From Pontibacter ummariensis (GTDB taxonomy: Bacteria > Bacteroidota > Bacteroidia > Cytophagales > Hymenobacteraceae): a stretch of DNA of 64,000 bases. The translations under genes were made by a program, and so were the position numbers. The stretch is from contig NZ_FZOQ01000008.1 of NCBI RefSeq assembly GCF_900188175.1, positions 1 through 64,000 of the forward strand, read 5' to 3'. The notes under the pieces were generated by a model. The model was not told the origin of the DNA, ran no database searches, and worked only from the letters and a program-made list of their open reading frames with translations. Below, one piece after another: positions 1-7,867 of the stretch (positions are counted from its first letter, which is position 1; the number at the start of each line of letters is the position of its first letter).

Positions 1-172
1 TAAGGTAGCGAGCGTAGCTTTTTCCAGTCAGCTCCTCACTGCTGTAGCCCAGTATGCCTTGGCACGCATCACTTAAATAAGAAAAGCAGCCTTGCCTATC
101 GAGGGTGCAGATGATATCAAGCGAGTACTTGTTGATCTTCTCAAAGATTCTGAGTTTCTGCTCAGGAGCCAT
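1..172 (-). CDS. PAS-domain sensor protein, N-terminal fragment
   Basis: Reading the minus strand from an ATG at 172 gives 57 open codons running off the left edge, so only the N-terminus is present. The peptide has the look of a PAS fold entry: a short helix (KLRIFEKINKYS), then LDIICTLDRQGCFSYLS and GILGYSSEELTGKSY, which match the usual PAS pattern of a hydrophobic strand, a D-x-x-G turn and a GYSxEEL helix. In Bacteroidota such N-termini usually belong to multi-PAS histidine kinases or PAS regulators, but no kinase part is visible. PAS fold is fairly sure; the rest of the protein is unknown. Confidence 0.7.
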   Translation of the reverse strand, partial: MAPEQKLRIFEKINKYSLDIICTLDRQGCFSYLSDACQGILGYSSEELTGKSYARYL

Positions 173-632
173 TTATAGTAAACAAATTTAAGTCTTGGCA
201 GACGGAGACGAATGTTGTAAATCTTAAACAACGGAGCACTTATATATAGCGTTATTAAGTGTTTACTTAATCACTAAAGATATCGCAAAAACGTACATTT
301 TTTCGGGAAGTAAAAATTGCATTAACCTTGGATATTCACTAAATATAGTTATAAAAGGGCTAAACAAAAACAAATGAGCTATCAGTCTGCTTCTAATTCC
401 TTTAGACTCCAATTATTAAACTTAAAACATTGGCTACAAAATAATTGGCAAGCCACAGCTATAATCGAAGGTCCTTATTAGGGCATTTATGAGGAACGAC
501 TAAAGTACTAAAAATATCAAATGCTAAAGTTTTCTTTTTAGGCCTCCATGCCGTGTGAGTATAAAATCAATTTGGTCACAAAACATAATATTTTACCATA
601 ATAGTAGAAGAAGCACCTTTTAGCAACAACAC
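173..632. other. AT-rich intergenic region
   Basis: Between the divergent start of the PAS gene and the 3' end of the next minus-strand gene. AT-rich, with stop codons in all frames; no gene, RNA or clear hairpin seen. It should hold the promoter of the PAS gene. Confidence 0.5.
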
Positions 633-1502
633 CTAAAAGGTCATGCCCAGGTTAAACCCTAAGCTCCTGATTCCTGCAAAAGGCCCTTTGCCCGTTACGT
701 TTAATCCCTGATCAGTCACTGAAGCATCAACGGCTGCAACACCCTTAAAAGAATCATTAATACCCTCAAAAATACCTTCCAAGTCCTTCCTTTCAGTTGT
801 TGATAAAGAACTTAGATCTGCCGCGGCAGACATAGCAATATCCGTTTTTCCGTAGTGCCCCCCTAACATGTACCAATCAAAGGTCATTCTTTTTGAAATC
901 AGCCATTGAGCACCTATCATGACTCCACCGCCTAGCCCTTTAAAAGCTCCCTGTAAGGGCAACAGATATGTATTGTCGTTTGTACCATAATTGTAAGGAT
1001 AAGCAGCCTTCATGCTTGCGTAACGCCCATACACCGACACATAAAGCCCTCTAGCTCCCGAATGCCTTCCAGCATAAAACCTCGCTTCACCATTAAAGGA
1101 GTTGTTCGCTATACTAGCCAAGTTTAACTCGTTTATAAGGAACCCGTAATCTTGCAAATACAGATCTATTGCTCGTTCTACAAGGAATATCGAAGACAAA
1201 GTAGTTTCAGGCATAACATTAAAACCTAGTGCACAAGTCATTTTTCGTGTAAGGGAGCGCTCATACCCTAAGCTGTAATTTTCTAAAGCCAATGATGAGA
1301 GATTTACCTTTACTATGTTCTTTCTAAAATTTTCTTTTGAAGCAACTACTGGCAAAGCATGGTGCGTTACAGTTGTCTCTGACCAAAGCTTTGCCGCGCC
1401 TTTACCTGATACCGTGGAACTTGCTGCTTCTGTTGTCTGTGCTGAAGCAAGCTTATAAGAAACTAAGAAAACAAAGAAAAAAATAATTCGCGCAGATAGC
1501 AT
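633..1502 (-). CDS. DUF3575-like outer-membrane beta-barrel protein
   Basis: A 289-residue protein starting at the ATG at 1502; an in-frame start 24 bases upstream (1526) is possible, but the later one puts a compact signal peptide (MLSARIIFFFVFLVSYKLAS-AQ) at the very N-terminus. After a Ser/Ala-rich stretch comes NIVKVNLSSLALENYSLGYE followed by SLTRKMTCALGFNVMP, the characteristic opening of DUF3575-type barrels of Bacteroidota, in which a strand with NxxSLxYE leads into alternating polar/hydrophobic strands. The C-terminus ends in aromatic-rich FNLGMTF, typical of outer-membrane barrels. Predicted location is the outer membrane; substrate and role are unknown. The next gene, 1598-2251, is on the same strand about 95 bases upstream, so co-transcription is possible. 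Confidence 0.65.
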   Translation of the reverse strand: MLSARIIFFFVFLVSYKLASAQTTEAASSTVSGKGAAKLWSETTVTHHALPVVASKENFRKNIVKVNLSSLALENYSLGYERSLTRKMTCALGFNVMPETTLSSIFLVERAIDLYLQDYGFLINELNLASIANNSFNGEARFYAGRHSGARGLYVSVYGRYASMKAAYPYNYGTNDNTYLLPLQGAFKGLGGGVMIGAQWLISKRMTFDWYMLGGHYGKTDIAMSAAADLSSLSTTERKDLEGIFEGINDSFKGVAAVDASVTDQGLNVTGKGPFAGIRSLGFNLGMTF

Positions 1503-1597
1503 TATATAAACAGGATAGGGTGTCAAAAAGAAGTTGTACTTCCTAACGACCGTGTTGCTTGGAAAAAATTGTATGAAGGGGAGCAGAGCAGAACCTG

Positions 1598-2251
1598 CTA
1601 CAACAACTGCTGAATTGAAATAGTGATATCATGAGGAGCTACTTCGTCGCCTCCAAAATAAGGATACAACCGGTATCCCTGCCCCACTCCATCACATTCC
1701 CTGGGTAATGTAACTGACCTGCCATCCATAGTTAGGATGTAGGCCTGGTCCTCCAATCTAATTTCACAAGTGGAAGGTTGACCCAAAGTAGCATACCCTA
1801 CAAAGGCGTAGTTCCTCGCCCTGTTCTTATACGTATAGGCAAGTACTTCCAATCGGTTTCCATACCAGCGCCAGCCAAACCGAACACTGTTGACTTGGTG
1901 AAGGCTGTTACAATCAGCAAGGCCGTATAATTTGTTAATGTCTCCCTGATTAGCTGGATTCTTTGTGGTATAGATAGCTGTACTATCAAAAGTTACAGAA
2001 AAGCGAATTTGGTCTGTGCTTAAGGTTTTGAAGGAATTACGTATGGAATAATGCCCCCCCTTTTTAATAGTATAGGCAATCGCATTTGGGCCTATTTCTT
2101 GTTCCGGACCCAACGGGAACTCAGGCATTAGCTCGCACGACTGAAAAGTACAACAAACAGCCAAGGATGCAACGAGGCAACCCTTCTTTATTAAAGGCAA
2201 CAATGGTAATTTAATTAAGTTTGTATTGATATAAAGTACAGTAGATAACAA
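1598..2251 (-). CDS. Conserved lipoprotein of unknown function
   Basis: 217 residues. A hydrophobic segment (about residues 24-37) ends in a lipobox FQSC with Cys39, so this is a predicted lipoprotein; the 38-residue leader is long, and an unrecognised non-ATG start further in is possible. The mature part contains INKLYGLADCNSLHQVNSV and YPYFGGDEVAPHDI, motifs I associate with a family of uncharacterised Bacteroidota lipoproteins that hold two conserved cysteines (here in the LADC and STCEI segments). No enzyme motif is visible. Function unknown; family membership from recall, not a search. Confidence 0.6.
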   Translation of the reverse strand: MLSTVLYINTNLIKLPLLPLIKKGCLVASLAVCCTFQSCELMPEFPLGPEQEIGPNAIAYTIKKGGHYSIRNSFKTLSTDQIRFSVTFDSTAIYTTKNPANQGDINKLYGLADCNSLHQVNSVRFGWRWYGNRLEVLAYTYKNRARNYAFVGYATLGQPSTCEIRLEDQAYILTMDGRSVTLPRECDGVGQGYRLYPYFGGDEVAPHDITISIQQLL

Positions 2252-2742
2252 ACAGCTTAATTGACTACAACCCCCTGTTTATAAATCCGGAAGCAATATT
2301 ACATGTTGAACTTTATAAACAAACAGCTCCTATATACTTTTTTTAAATTTATTTTTTTAATACAATTTCAACAGTGTTAGCAAATATAACAAACACGTTT
2401 TTTTTCTATTATACAAAGCCATTTAAGAGAAACAGAATAGACAAAAGCTCATGTTCTGAGGACAGATTGAATAACAGTATTATTACCTCCACTAAAAAGA
2501 GGAATGATTAGTGTTCAAAAGCGGCTCATGCTAACGCAGGATGCGGCAAGGCTGGACACTGCTTGAACCGATTAAAAGACTGTTATAAGTAATCTCGCAA
2601 GGATCTTTTATAAAGCTTTCAGTTAGTAGAATGAGCCTTTGTCATAGGCTCGCATAGAAGACACCTTACACGTTTATCCTCGAAACACATCCACTAACCT
2701 TACGGCTACCTCACTGCTTATCAACATATTTAGATCTGCACA
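2252..2742. other. Intergenic region, no gene seen
   Basis: About 490 bases, AT-rich near 2340-2420. No open frame with coding character, no strong hairpin. Upstream promoter region of the 1598-2251 lipoprotein and 3' flank of the AGE-family gene. Confidence 0.5.
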
Positions 2743-4230
2743 CTAAGGAATTGCCTGGACACTTTTACCGCGGCTTTTCTTTTGCACCTGAACCACCAGG
2801 TCGTATCCGCCTTTTGCCGGTAGTTTTATGCTGCCGTTCCTGTTCTTTCTCTTCTTCCACCTTTTTCCGTTTAGCAGCACCTCTTTTACGTCATAGTCCC
2901 TTGCTTCGAGTAATAGCGGAAAGAAGTCTTCTGTAACAGGAGAGTTGATGTGATAGTACAGTGTGAGCGGCTGTCTGTTGACCCAGTAGTCCAGGTACAT
3001 CATGTTCAAAAGACCGTTTTCCACGGCGTGGTAGGATGTCTTGTACTTTCCTGCTTTGCTGCTGTCAAGCAAACTTCCGTCTCTCCCTACACTGGTAAAT
3101 TCACCACCCCTTTCAGCATCCAGAAAATGCTTGTTCCAAAAGGCAGCTCCCTTCTGGTAATTTTCCCAAAAGCACTCCTCCCCTAAATGGGCATACAAAT
3201 ACAGCTGCAACATGTTGCCATATGCCTGCACCCACCAGGGACTGTCCTGGCTGTGCTCTTCCGGGCTGTCTACTTTTAACCGATGGTACCACATGCCGGT
3301 CTCAGGGTCGAAAGCATAGCGGATTAAGTTTTCGTTCAAAGCCAGGGCCTTTTCCCTATACCCCTCCTTCCCGGTTAGCGCATAGAGGCGCATCAGCATC
3401 CAGGCTACTTCCACGTTATGCCCTGTATTCATCATCCGGTTCTTCTCCACCAGAGGAGCCCAGTTTCTGTCATAAGCTTCCATTACCCAGCCTGTCCTTT
3501 TGTCCTCCATGTGCTTTAGCGTTGTGTCCAGAATCCGTTCACTTATCTTTAGGTACTTATCCTGCCCGGTGGCAGCATGCAGGTAAAGCAGGTAGCCCGA
3601 CACAGGTGCCAGTTGCGGTGAGAACACTTTGTTTGCGTCTTTCACGCTTAGGTCCCGGTGAAGGCCCTGAAAGTAGCCTCCTCCATTGGCCTTGTCCCAG
3701 GCATGTTCCTCAAGTACACGAATCGACCGGTCGAGATAACTTTTAACCCTTGCATCCCTTGTTACTATGTAATACATGGCTAAACCAGTAATGGCATAGG
3801 CATGCGTAAACATGTCCTTGTCCCTGGACAAGACTTTACCGGCACGATCCAGTTCGTAGTACCAGCCTCCGTACTGCTCATCCCAGGCGTTTTTGACCAG
3901 GAACTCAAAAGCATCTCGGGCTAAGTTCAGGTGCTGCGACTCTCCGCTTAGCAGGTAACCTACCGAAAAGCTGAACATGTGCCGGGCAATCATACCCGGG
4001 TATTTCTTATCCGGGCCAACCACTTCCCAGTCTTTGTTCAAGTATGTATGGTAAGCCCCATACTCCTGGTCTTTCGCATGTTTTTGCCAGGGAGCTAATA
4101 CATCGTCCAGTACCTGCTGCTTCCAGTAATCCCCGTGCATCGCCTCCTGTGCAATAGCAGCAGAAAGATGACAACTGACGATAAAAAGCAGTATGACAAA
4201 CGTTCTAAGAAAACTTACCAGCCTTTCCAT
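2743..4230 (-). CDS. Exported AGE-family sugar epimerase/isomerase
   Basis: 495 residues. Signal peptide at 1-27 (hydrophobic FVILLFIVSC, cleavage near AIAQ-EA). The rest is an (alpha/alpha)6 barrel of the N-acylglucosamine 2-epimerase / cellobiose 2-epimerase / mannose isomerase superfamily: RHMFSF at 83-88, THAYAITGL at 142-150, the catalytic-type His271 in GHNVEVAWML, and the second His401 in YHAVENGLLNM. GGWYYELDRAG and GGGYFQGL are the usual substrate-loop repeats. A segment of about 75 residues after 420 extends past the barrel and has beta character (YYHINSPV, VLLNGKRWKKR). Which sugar is turned over cannot be told. Export is unusual, since best-known AGE enzymes are cytoplasmic; it suggests periplasmic sugar processing. 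Confidence 0.85.
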   Translation of the reverse strand: MERLVSFLRTFVILLFIVSCHLSAAIAQEAMHGDYWKQQVLDDVLAPWQKHAKDQEYGAYHTYLNKDWEVVGPDKKYPGMIARHMFSFSVGYLLSGESQHLNLARDAFEFLVKNAWDEQYGGWYYELDRAGKVLSRDKDMFTHAYAITGLAMYYIVTRDARVKSYLDRSIRVLEEHAWDKANGGGYFQGLHRDLSVKDANKVFSPQLAPVSGYLLYLHAATGQDKYLKISERILDTTLKHMEDKRTGWVMEAYDRNWAPLVEKNRMMNTGHNVEVAWMLMRLYALTGKEGYREKALALNENLIRYAFDPETGMWYHRLKVDSPEEHSQDSPWWVQAYGNMLQLYLYAHLGEECFWENYQKGAAFWNKHFLDAERGGEFTSVGRDGSLLDSSKAGKYKTSYHAVENGLLNMMYLDYWVNRQPLTLYYHINSPVTEDFFPLLLEARDYDVKEVLLNGKRWKKRKNRNGSIKLPAKGGYDLVVQVQKKSRGKSVQAIP

Positions 4231-4629
4231 CTTATGTTCTTAATTAGGGTTTAACTTCTGTTACAGCAGGCTTACGCTCTGGTGTGCTTCTCCCCCATTA
4301 GCTTTCACCTTCTCAAATCCAAAGAGTACAAAAAAGCCTGACGAATGACCGTAAGGGACCTGCGTTCTTATTGCAGTCACCTCAACCGCCTTGAAAGCAG
4401 CCGGTAATACACTGATAAAAAGACCACTATACAGGCACAGCAGCTAACCAAGACCACTGTTTTTAGTACTTAATTAAGTTACTACGTGCTTTTTATAAGA
4501 AGGGACGTTTCTAACTTTCCCCATAACTACGGATTTTGGCGGAAAAACACTTAGATCCATAACATCTGCTTTTGAAGGCCTCGTAGTTTAAGAGTAGATA
4601 TAATCCGTGTACAACTAAAATGAATTGTT
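4231..4629. other. Intergenic region between divergent genes
   Basis: About 400 bases separating the AGE gene (minus) from the 4630 gene (plus); promoters for both should lie here. A minus-strand frame from about 4440 to the stop at 4261 reads protein-like near its end but has no start codon, so it is not called. Confidence 0.45.
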
Positions 4630-5274
4630 ATGGCAGAAATTAATGTAGAGAAGAAGAACAAAAACCCTATCTGGCCCTGGATTTTGGGCATACTGATTAT
4701 AGGGGGTGTTGTGTGGTGGGTCCTGGCAGAGGATGAAAAGCCATTAACAGCCTATGATGCACCTGAGGCAGGCCAGTTTGAGGAGGGCGTCGCCTCCGGA
4801 GGCTATGCAGCAGCAGAGACGGAGGAAGTGAACACCGCAGCAGTAGTAAGAGACTATGTGGAATTTGTGGAAGAACGGTTTGAAGGAGCAGACTTTAACC
4901 TGAACCACTCTTACACCAGCGAAGGCATTCTAAAGCTACAGAATGCACTGGCCGTACTGGCTAGAGAGAAAACAGACCTGGGCACAGAGATCCGTGATGA
5001 AATGGAGGCACTGGAAGCCTACGCGCAGGAAATACAGACGAACCCGGACGAACTGCGACACGCCGAACTGATGCAGCTTGCCTTTGTCCGTGCTGTGAAT
5101 ATCATGCAGCGGATTCAGGAGGAAGGCGATGCGGTATATGTGAACAAAGTGATGGAAGAAGCTGACGATATCAACGGAGAGGTTCCTGCTTTGGAGCAGA
5201 AACCAGCCATCAAAGAGTTCTTTGTAGCCGCCAGCGAAGCAGTGGAGCGCATGAGCGAAGATGTAGGCTCCTAA
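4630..5274 (+). CDS. Membrane-anchored protein of unknown function
   Basis: 214 residues. A short Lys-rich N-terminus is followed by one transmembrane segment at about 14-33 (WPWILGILIIGGVVWWVLA), then an acidic, Glu/Ala-rich region with a predicted helical, soluble domain (about 75-210). The orientation is most likely cytoplasm-in with the acidic domain in the periplasm, by the positive-inside rule. No catalytic motif is visible. It sits immediately upstream of, and in the same direction as, the PRC-barrel gene at 5487, with a hairpin between them. Both look like components of a general envelope or osmotic stress response, but that is inference from context only. Confidence 0.65.
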   Translation: MAEINVEKKNKNPIWPWILGILIIGGVVWWVLAEDEKPLTAYDAPEAGQFEEGVASGGYAAAETEEVNTAAVVRDYVEFVEERFEGADFNLNHSYTSEGILKLQNALAVLAREKTDLGTEIRDEMEALEAYAQEIQTNPDELRHAELMQLAFVRAVNIMQRIQEEGDAVYVNKVMEEADDINGEVPALEQKPAIKEFFVAASEAVERMSEDVGS

Positions 5275-5293
5275 CTAAAAAAGAGTAGAGACA

Positions 5294-5322
5294 GAAGCCA
5301 CAGATAAAGTGCCTGTGGCTTC
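5294..5322 (+). terminator. Hairpin after the 4630-5274 gene
   Basis: Perfect 10-bp inverted repeat (arms 5294-5303 and 5313-5322, 9-nt loop) twenty bases past the stop codon. There is no T-tract, so it may be a weak terminator or a transcript-stabilising stem. Confidence 0.45.
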
Positions 5323-5486
5323 GCCCCTTCCCGACCGAAAAGGGGCTATACCCCTAAAGCGGGAGCACAGCAAGCAGCTTGGTTTTGTTTCGCCTACGTG
5401 CTGCCGGCCTGCTTCACGGATCAGCGCAGCGCAAGAAAACAAAGCCACCAAGCAAACTTGTTTTTAAGAATTAAATAGAAATCCAT

Positions 5487-5981
5487 ATGGCAGATAACAG
5501 AGACATGCAGCATGACAACAGGCACTTATATCGTTTAAGCGAACTGGACGATTATAAAGTAGCCAGCGATGACCCTGATGTACGTGGTTGGGAAATCGTG
5601 GACGTGAACAAGGAGAAGTTCGGTACCGTTCGGGAGCTACTCGTAGACCCCGACATAGAGAAGGTGCGCTACCTGGACGTGGAGCCGACCCGTGACCTGG
5701 TAGCGGGTGGCGAAGGCAAGCGGATGCTTGTGCCGATTGGCGTTGCCAAGCTCGACGAGGACCATGACCAGGTAATTGTAGATAAGGTGGACAAGGTATC
5801 TGTATCGTCTTTCCCCCTCTATACCGGGGAAGTGGTGGACAGAGACTACGAGGTAGCCGTAACGGAGGTATTCAACCACCCGGCCGGCCCAGCGCCTGAA
5901 ACACGGGCAAGAGGAGCGTTTTACGACGCGCCTCTTTACGACGAGGAACGCTTCTATACAAACCGAAACCGCCGGTTATAA
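5487..5981 (+). CDS. PRC-barrel domain protein
   Basis: 164 residues. Residues about 14-112 form a PRC-barrel: RLSELDDYKVASDDPDVRGW, then VDVNKEKFGTVRELLVD and KVRYLDVE, then RMLVPIGVAKLDEDHDQVIV, the usual order of strands in this fold. The C-terminus (about 130-164) is Arg/Tyr-rich, ends in FYTNRNRRL and looks disordered. Stand-alone PRC-barrel proteins of this kind are frequent in Bacteroidota and Proteobacteria, often near stress genes; no molecular role is settled. Cytoplasmic, no signal peptide. Confidence 0.85.
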   Translation: MADNRDMQHDNRHLYRLSELDDYKVASDDPDVRGWEIVDVNKEKFGTVRELLVDPDIEKVRYLDVEPTRDLVAGGEGKRMLVPIGVAKLDEDHDQVIVDKVDKVSVSSFPLYTGEVVDRDYEVAVTEVFNHPAGPAPETRARGAFYDAPLYDEERFYTNRNRRL

Positions 5982-6372
5982 AAACGTCCTCTCACAGCTT
6001 GTCAAGCGAGAGGAGTTAAAGGGCAGGCCGCTTCAACCCTATTGGAGCGGCCTGCCTGTGTAAAAGAGTTCGGACTAACAGGATCAGCAGGTCCTCCTGG
6101 CGCTCTTGGTAAGGCCTGCCCTTATATCCTACCTGTGCTTTAAAAGGCCCCGATGCTTTTTTAGGTGGGAGCCTACAGGTTGTGTCGCATTTCAGTGGAA
6201 CGATTTCACGTGTTCCCGTATATCTACCTACAGCTAACCAGCTGCTCTCTGGCAGCGCCTTGAGAACAAGGGAAGGTACAGCCGGAAACACCACAAAGCG
6301 CTAAAGGCAGCAGGTGAAAGAGCAAACAGCAGTATCTAAGGAAGGGTAAAGAGACGTATTGTCAACTAATTT
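5982..6372. other. Intergenic region with one strong hairpin
   Basis: About 390 bases. Holds the hairpin at 6022-6056 and otherwise nothing recognisable. A 92-codon minus-strand open frame at 6016-6294 lacks coding character and runs through the hairpin, so it is not called. Confidence 0.5.
6022..6056 (+). terminator. Hairpin after the PRC-barrel gene
   Basis: Perfect 11-bp GC-rich inverted repeat (arms 6022-6032 and 6046-6056, 13-nt loop), 40 bases after the stop of the PRC-barrel gene. No clear T-tract follows. Confidence 0.5.
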
Positions 6373-6738
6373 ATGTGTCAGCACTGTATACAAAAGCATA
6401 TCTACAAATTTAAATCGCACCAGGACTTTGAGTCCTTCGGGAATGCACTGCAGGAGAAGTGTATTTCCAACCAGTACACCATCATAGACAGGCAAAATAA
6501 AGGGAGTATTTCGCTCTTGGGCTCCTGCCTTTTTTATAAGTGCAATGCCTGCAAAGAACAATGGGTTCTGTCGGTACCTGGCAAGGGCTGGCGTGGCTTT
6601 TACCTGCCAGAAAAGGCGGCCGAGGAGTACACCCAACGACTCAGAAGAATCGAAAAAGCACGAAGCGCCGGGTACCTGGTCATGCTGGTTATTGTTACCC
6701 TCGTCTTGCTATGGAAACTCTTGCTTTACTTTCTTTAA
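6373..6738 (+). CDS. Small tail-anchored protein with two CxxC pairs
   Basis: 121 residues. It opens MCQHC, giving a CxxC at residues 2-5, and has a second CxxC at 57-60 (CNAC); together these could bind one zinc ion. The last 20 residues (VMLVIVTLVLLWKLLLYFL) are a single transmembrane helix at the extreme C-terminus, so the Cys-rich part would face the cytoplasm. Between them lies WVLSVPGKGWRGFYLP and a charged helix. I do not recognise the family. The gene lies alone between the PRC-barrel and YihY genes, same direction. Confidence 0.6.
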   Translation: MCQHCIQKHIYKFKSHQDFESFGNALQEKCISNQYTIIDRQNKGSISLLGSCLFYKCNACKEQWVLSVPGKGWRGFYLPEKAAEEYTQRLRRIEKARSAGYLVMLVIVTLVLLWKLLLYFL

Positions 6739-6935
6739 AAAAGTCCGGGTTGTTCCGGGCAAACCGACTGGACTGAGCTGCTTGCTCCCCAGTAAATCAG
6801 ATATAGCGATCCTTTATCTGGCTTCTGTCTAAGCTCATGTAGCAGGCACCCGACACGTAACAAGCTAACCTCCTGCACTATAAACCGTTAGCCAAACATA
6901 CTATTCCCTCACAAACGCTGCTGTACTGTTACCGG

Positions 6936-7847
6936 ATGAAGCATTTAAATTCCTTTTTAAAGAAGACCTGGGAGGTAATACAGCACACCAAAAAAGGCTT
7001 TCTGAAAGGGGAGCCTATTGTGCACAGTGCCGCGATTGCCTTCTTCACCATCTTTTCGCTCCCTGCCCTCCTCATCGTTATCAGCTTTATAGGTACCCTG
7101 TTTTTTTCTGGGAAAACGGTAAGAACAGAAATCGTGAAAGAGGTGGAAGACCTGATCAACGCGAATGCGGCGGAGCAGGTAAAATCTGTGCTGGAAAACC
7201 TCTCTCAGTTACAACTCGGCTTTTGGGAGGTACTGCTGGGTGTCGTCGTTGTGCTTCAGGGAGCCTCTGTCGTGTTCTTTATGATACAAAAAGCGCTTAA
7301 TACGGTTTGGCAGGTAAAGGTGAAGCCGGACGTAAAGCTCTGGCGGGTTATAAAGCACCGGCTTATTGCCCTGGTATTGGTTGTAGGCTTAGGGTTGCTG
7401 CTTACCTTAAGTCTAATGCTCGACACCGTCGTGTCTGTCTTCAGCCAACAACTGCAGGCCCTGTTTGAAGAGCACCTTTCCCCAGCTATCCGAATCATGA
7501 ACACGGCTTTTTACCTGGTCGTGGTCTTAGGCTTTTTTACCGCCGTCCATAAAGTATTGCCGGACGCCAGGGTAAGCTGGAAAGACGCGCTGGCAGGTGG
7601 CCTTATCTCTTCTATTCTTTTTCTGCTGGGCAAGGAGCTCATCAATACCTTTTTAGGCAGTGTTAAAATAGTGGGCATTTACGCTGCGGCAGGCTCCCTG
7701 GTGGTGGTCTTGCTGTGGGTCTTTTACTCCTCCCTCGTTTTTGTGCTAGGGGCTGAGATCACCAAGGCGTATGCTAACATGCGCGGGCGCGAAATAGAAC
7801 CAACATCCATTGCGATGAAATATGAGCGGGAAAAGATTGATCTGTGA
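6936..7847 (+). CDS. YihY/BrkB-family inner-membrane protein
   Basis: 303 residues, near the usual length of the family. N-terminal KGFLKGEPIVHSAAIAFFTI is the conserved entry helix, followed by segments ending at FIGTLFFSG, LLGVVVVLQGASVVFFMIQ, LIALVLVVGLGLLLTLSLML, LGFFTAVHKVLPD and SLVVVLLWVFYSSLVFVLGA, six predicted membrane helices in all. The segment VLPDARVSWKDALAGGLISS and the GAEITKAYA end are signature stretches. The family was once mis-assigned as RNase BN; its true role (transport or envelope function) is not settled. Confidence 0.85.
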   Translation: MKHLNSFLKKTWEVIQHTKKGFLKGEPIVHSAAIAFFTIFSLPALLIVISFIGTLFFSGKTVRTEIVKEVEDLINANAAEQVKSVLENLSQLQLGFWEVLLGVVVVLQGASVVFFMIQKALNTVWQVKVKPDVKLWRVIKHRLIALVLVVGLGLLLTLSLMLDTVVSVFSQQLQALFEEHLSPAIRIMNTAFYLVVVLGFFTAVHKVLPDARVSWKDALAGGLISSILFLLGKELINTFLGSVKIVGIYAAAGSLVVVLLWVFYSSLVFVLGAEITKAYANMRGREIEPTSIAMKYEREKIDL

Positions 7848-7867
7848 GCTAAGCACCTCCTACCGCC

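Noticed and set aside
4261-4440. Minus-strand stretch that reads like a protein C-terminus (VPYGHSSGFFVLFGFEKVKA)
   Set aside because: No start codon; a TAG closes the frame at about 4444, and the piece matches no family I know. It may be chance or a very old gene remnant.
6016-6636. Two minus-strand open frames (6016-6294 and 6301-6636)
   Set aside because: The first passes through a perfect hairpin; the second is antisense to the CxxC protein, which has clearer protein features.
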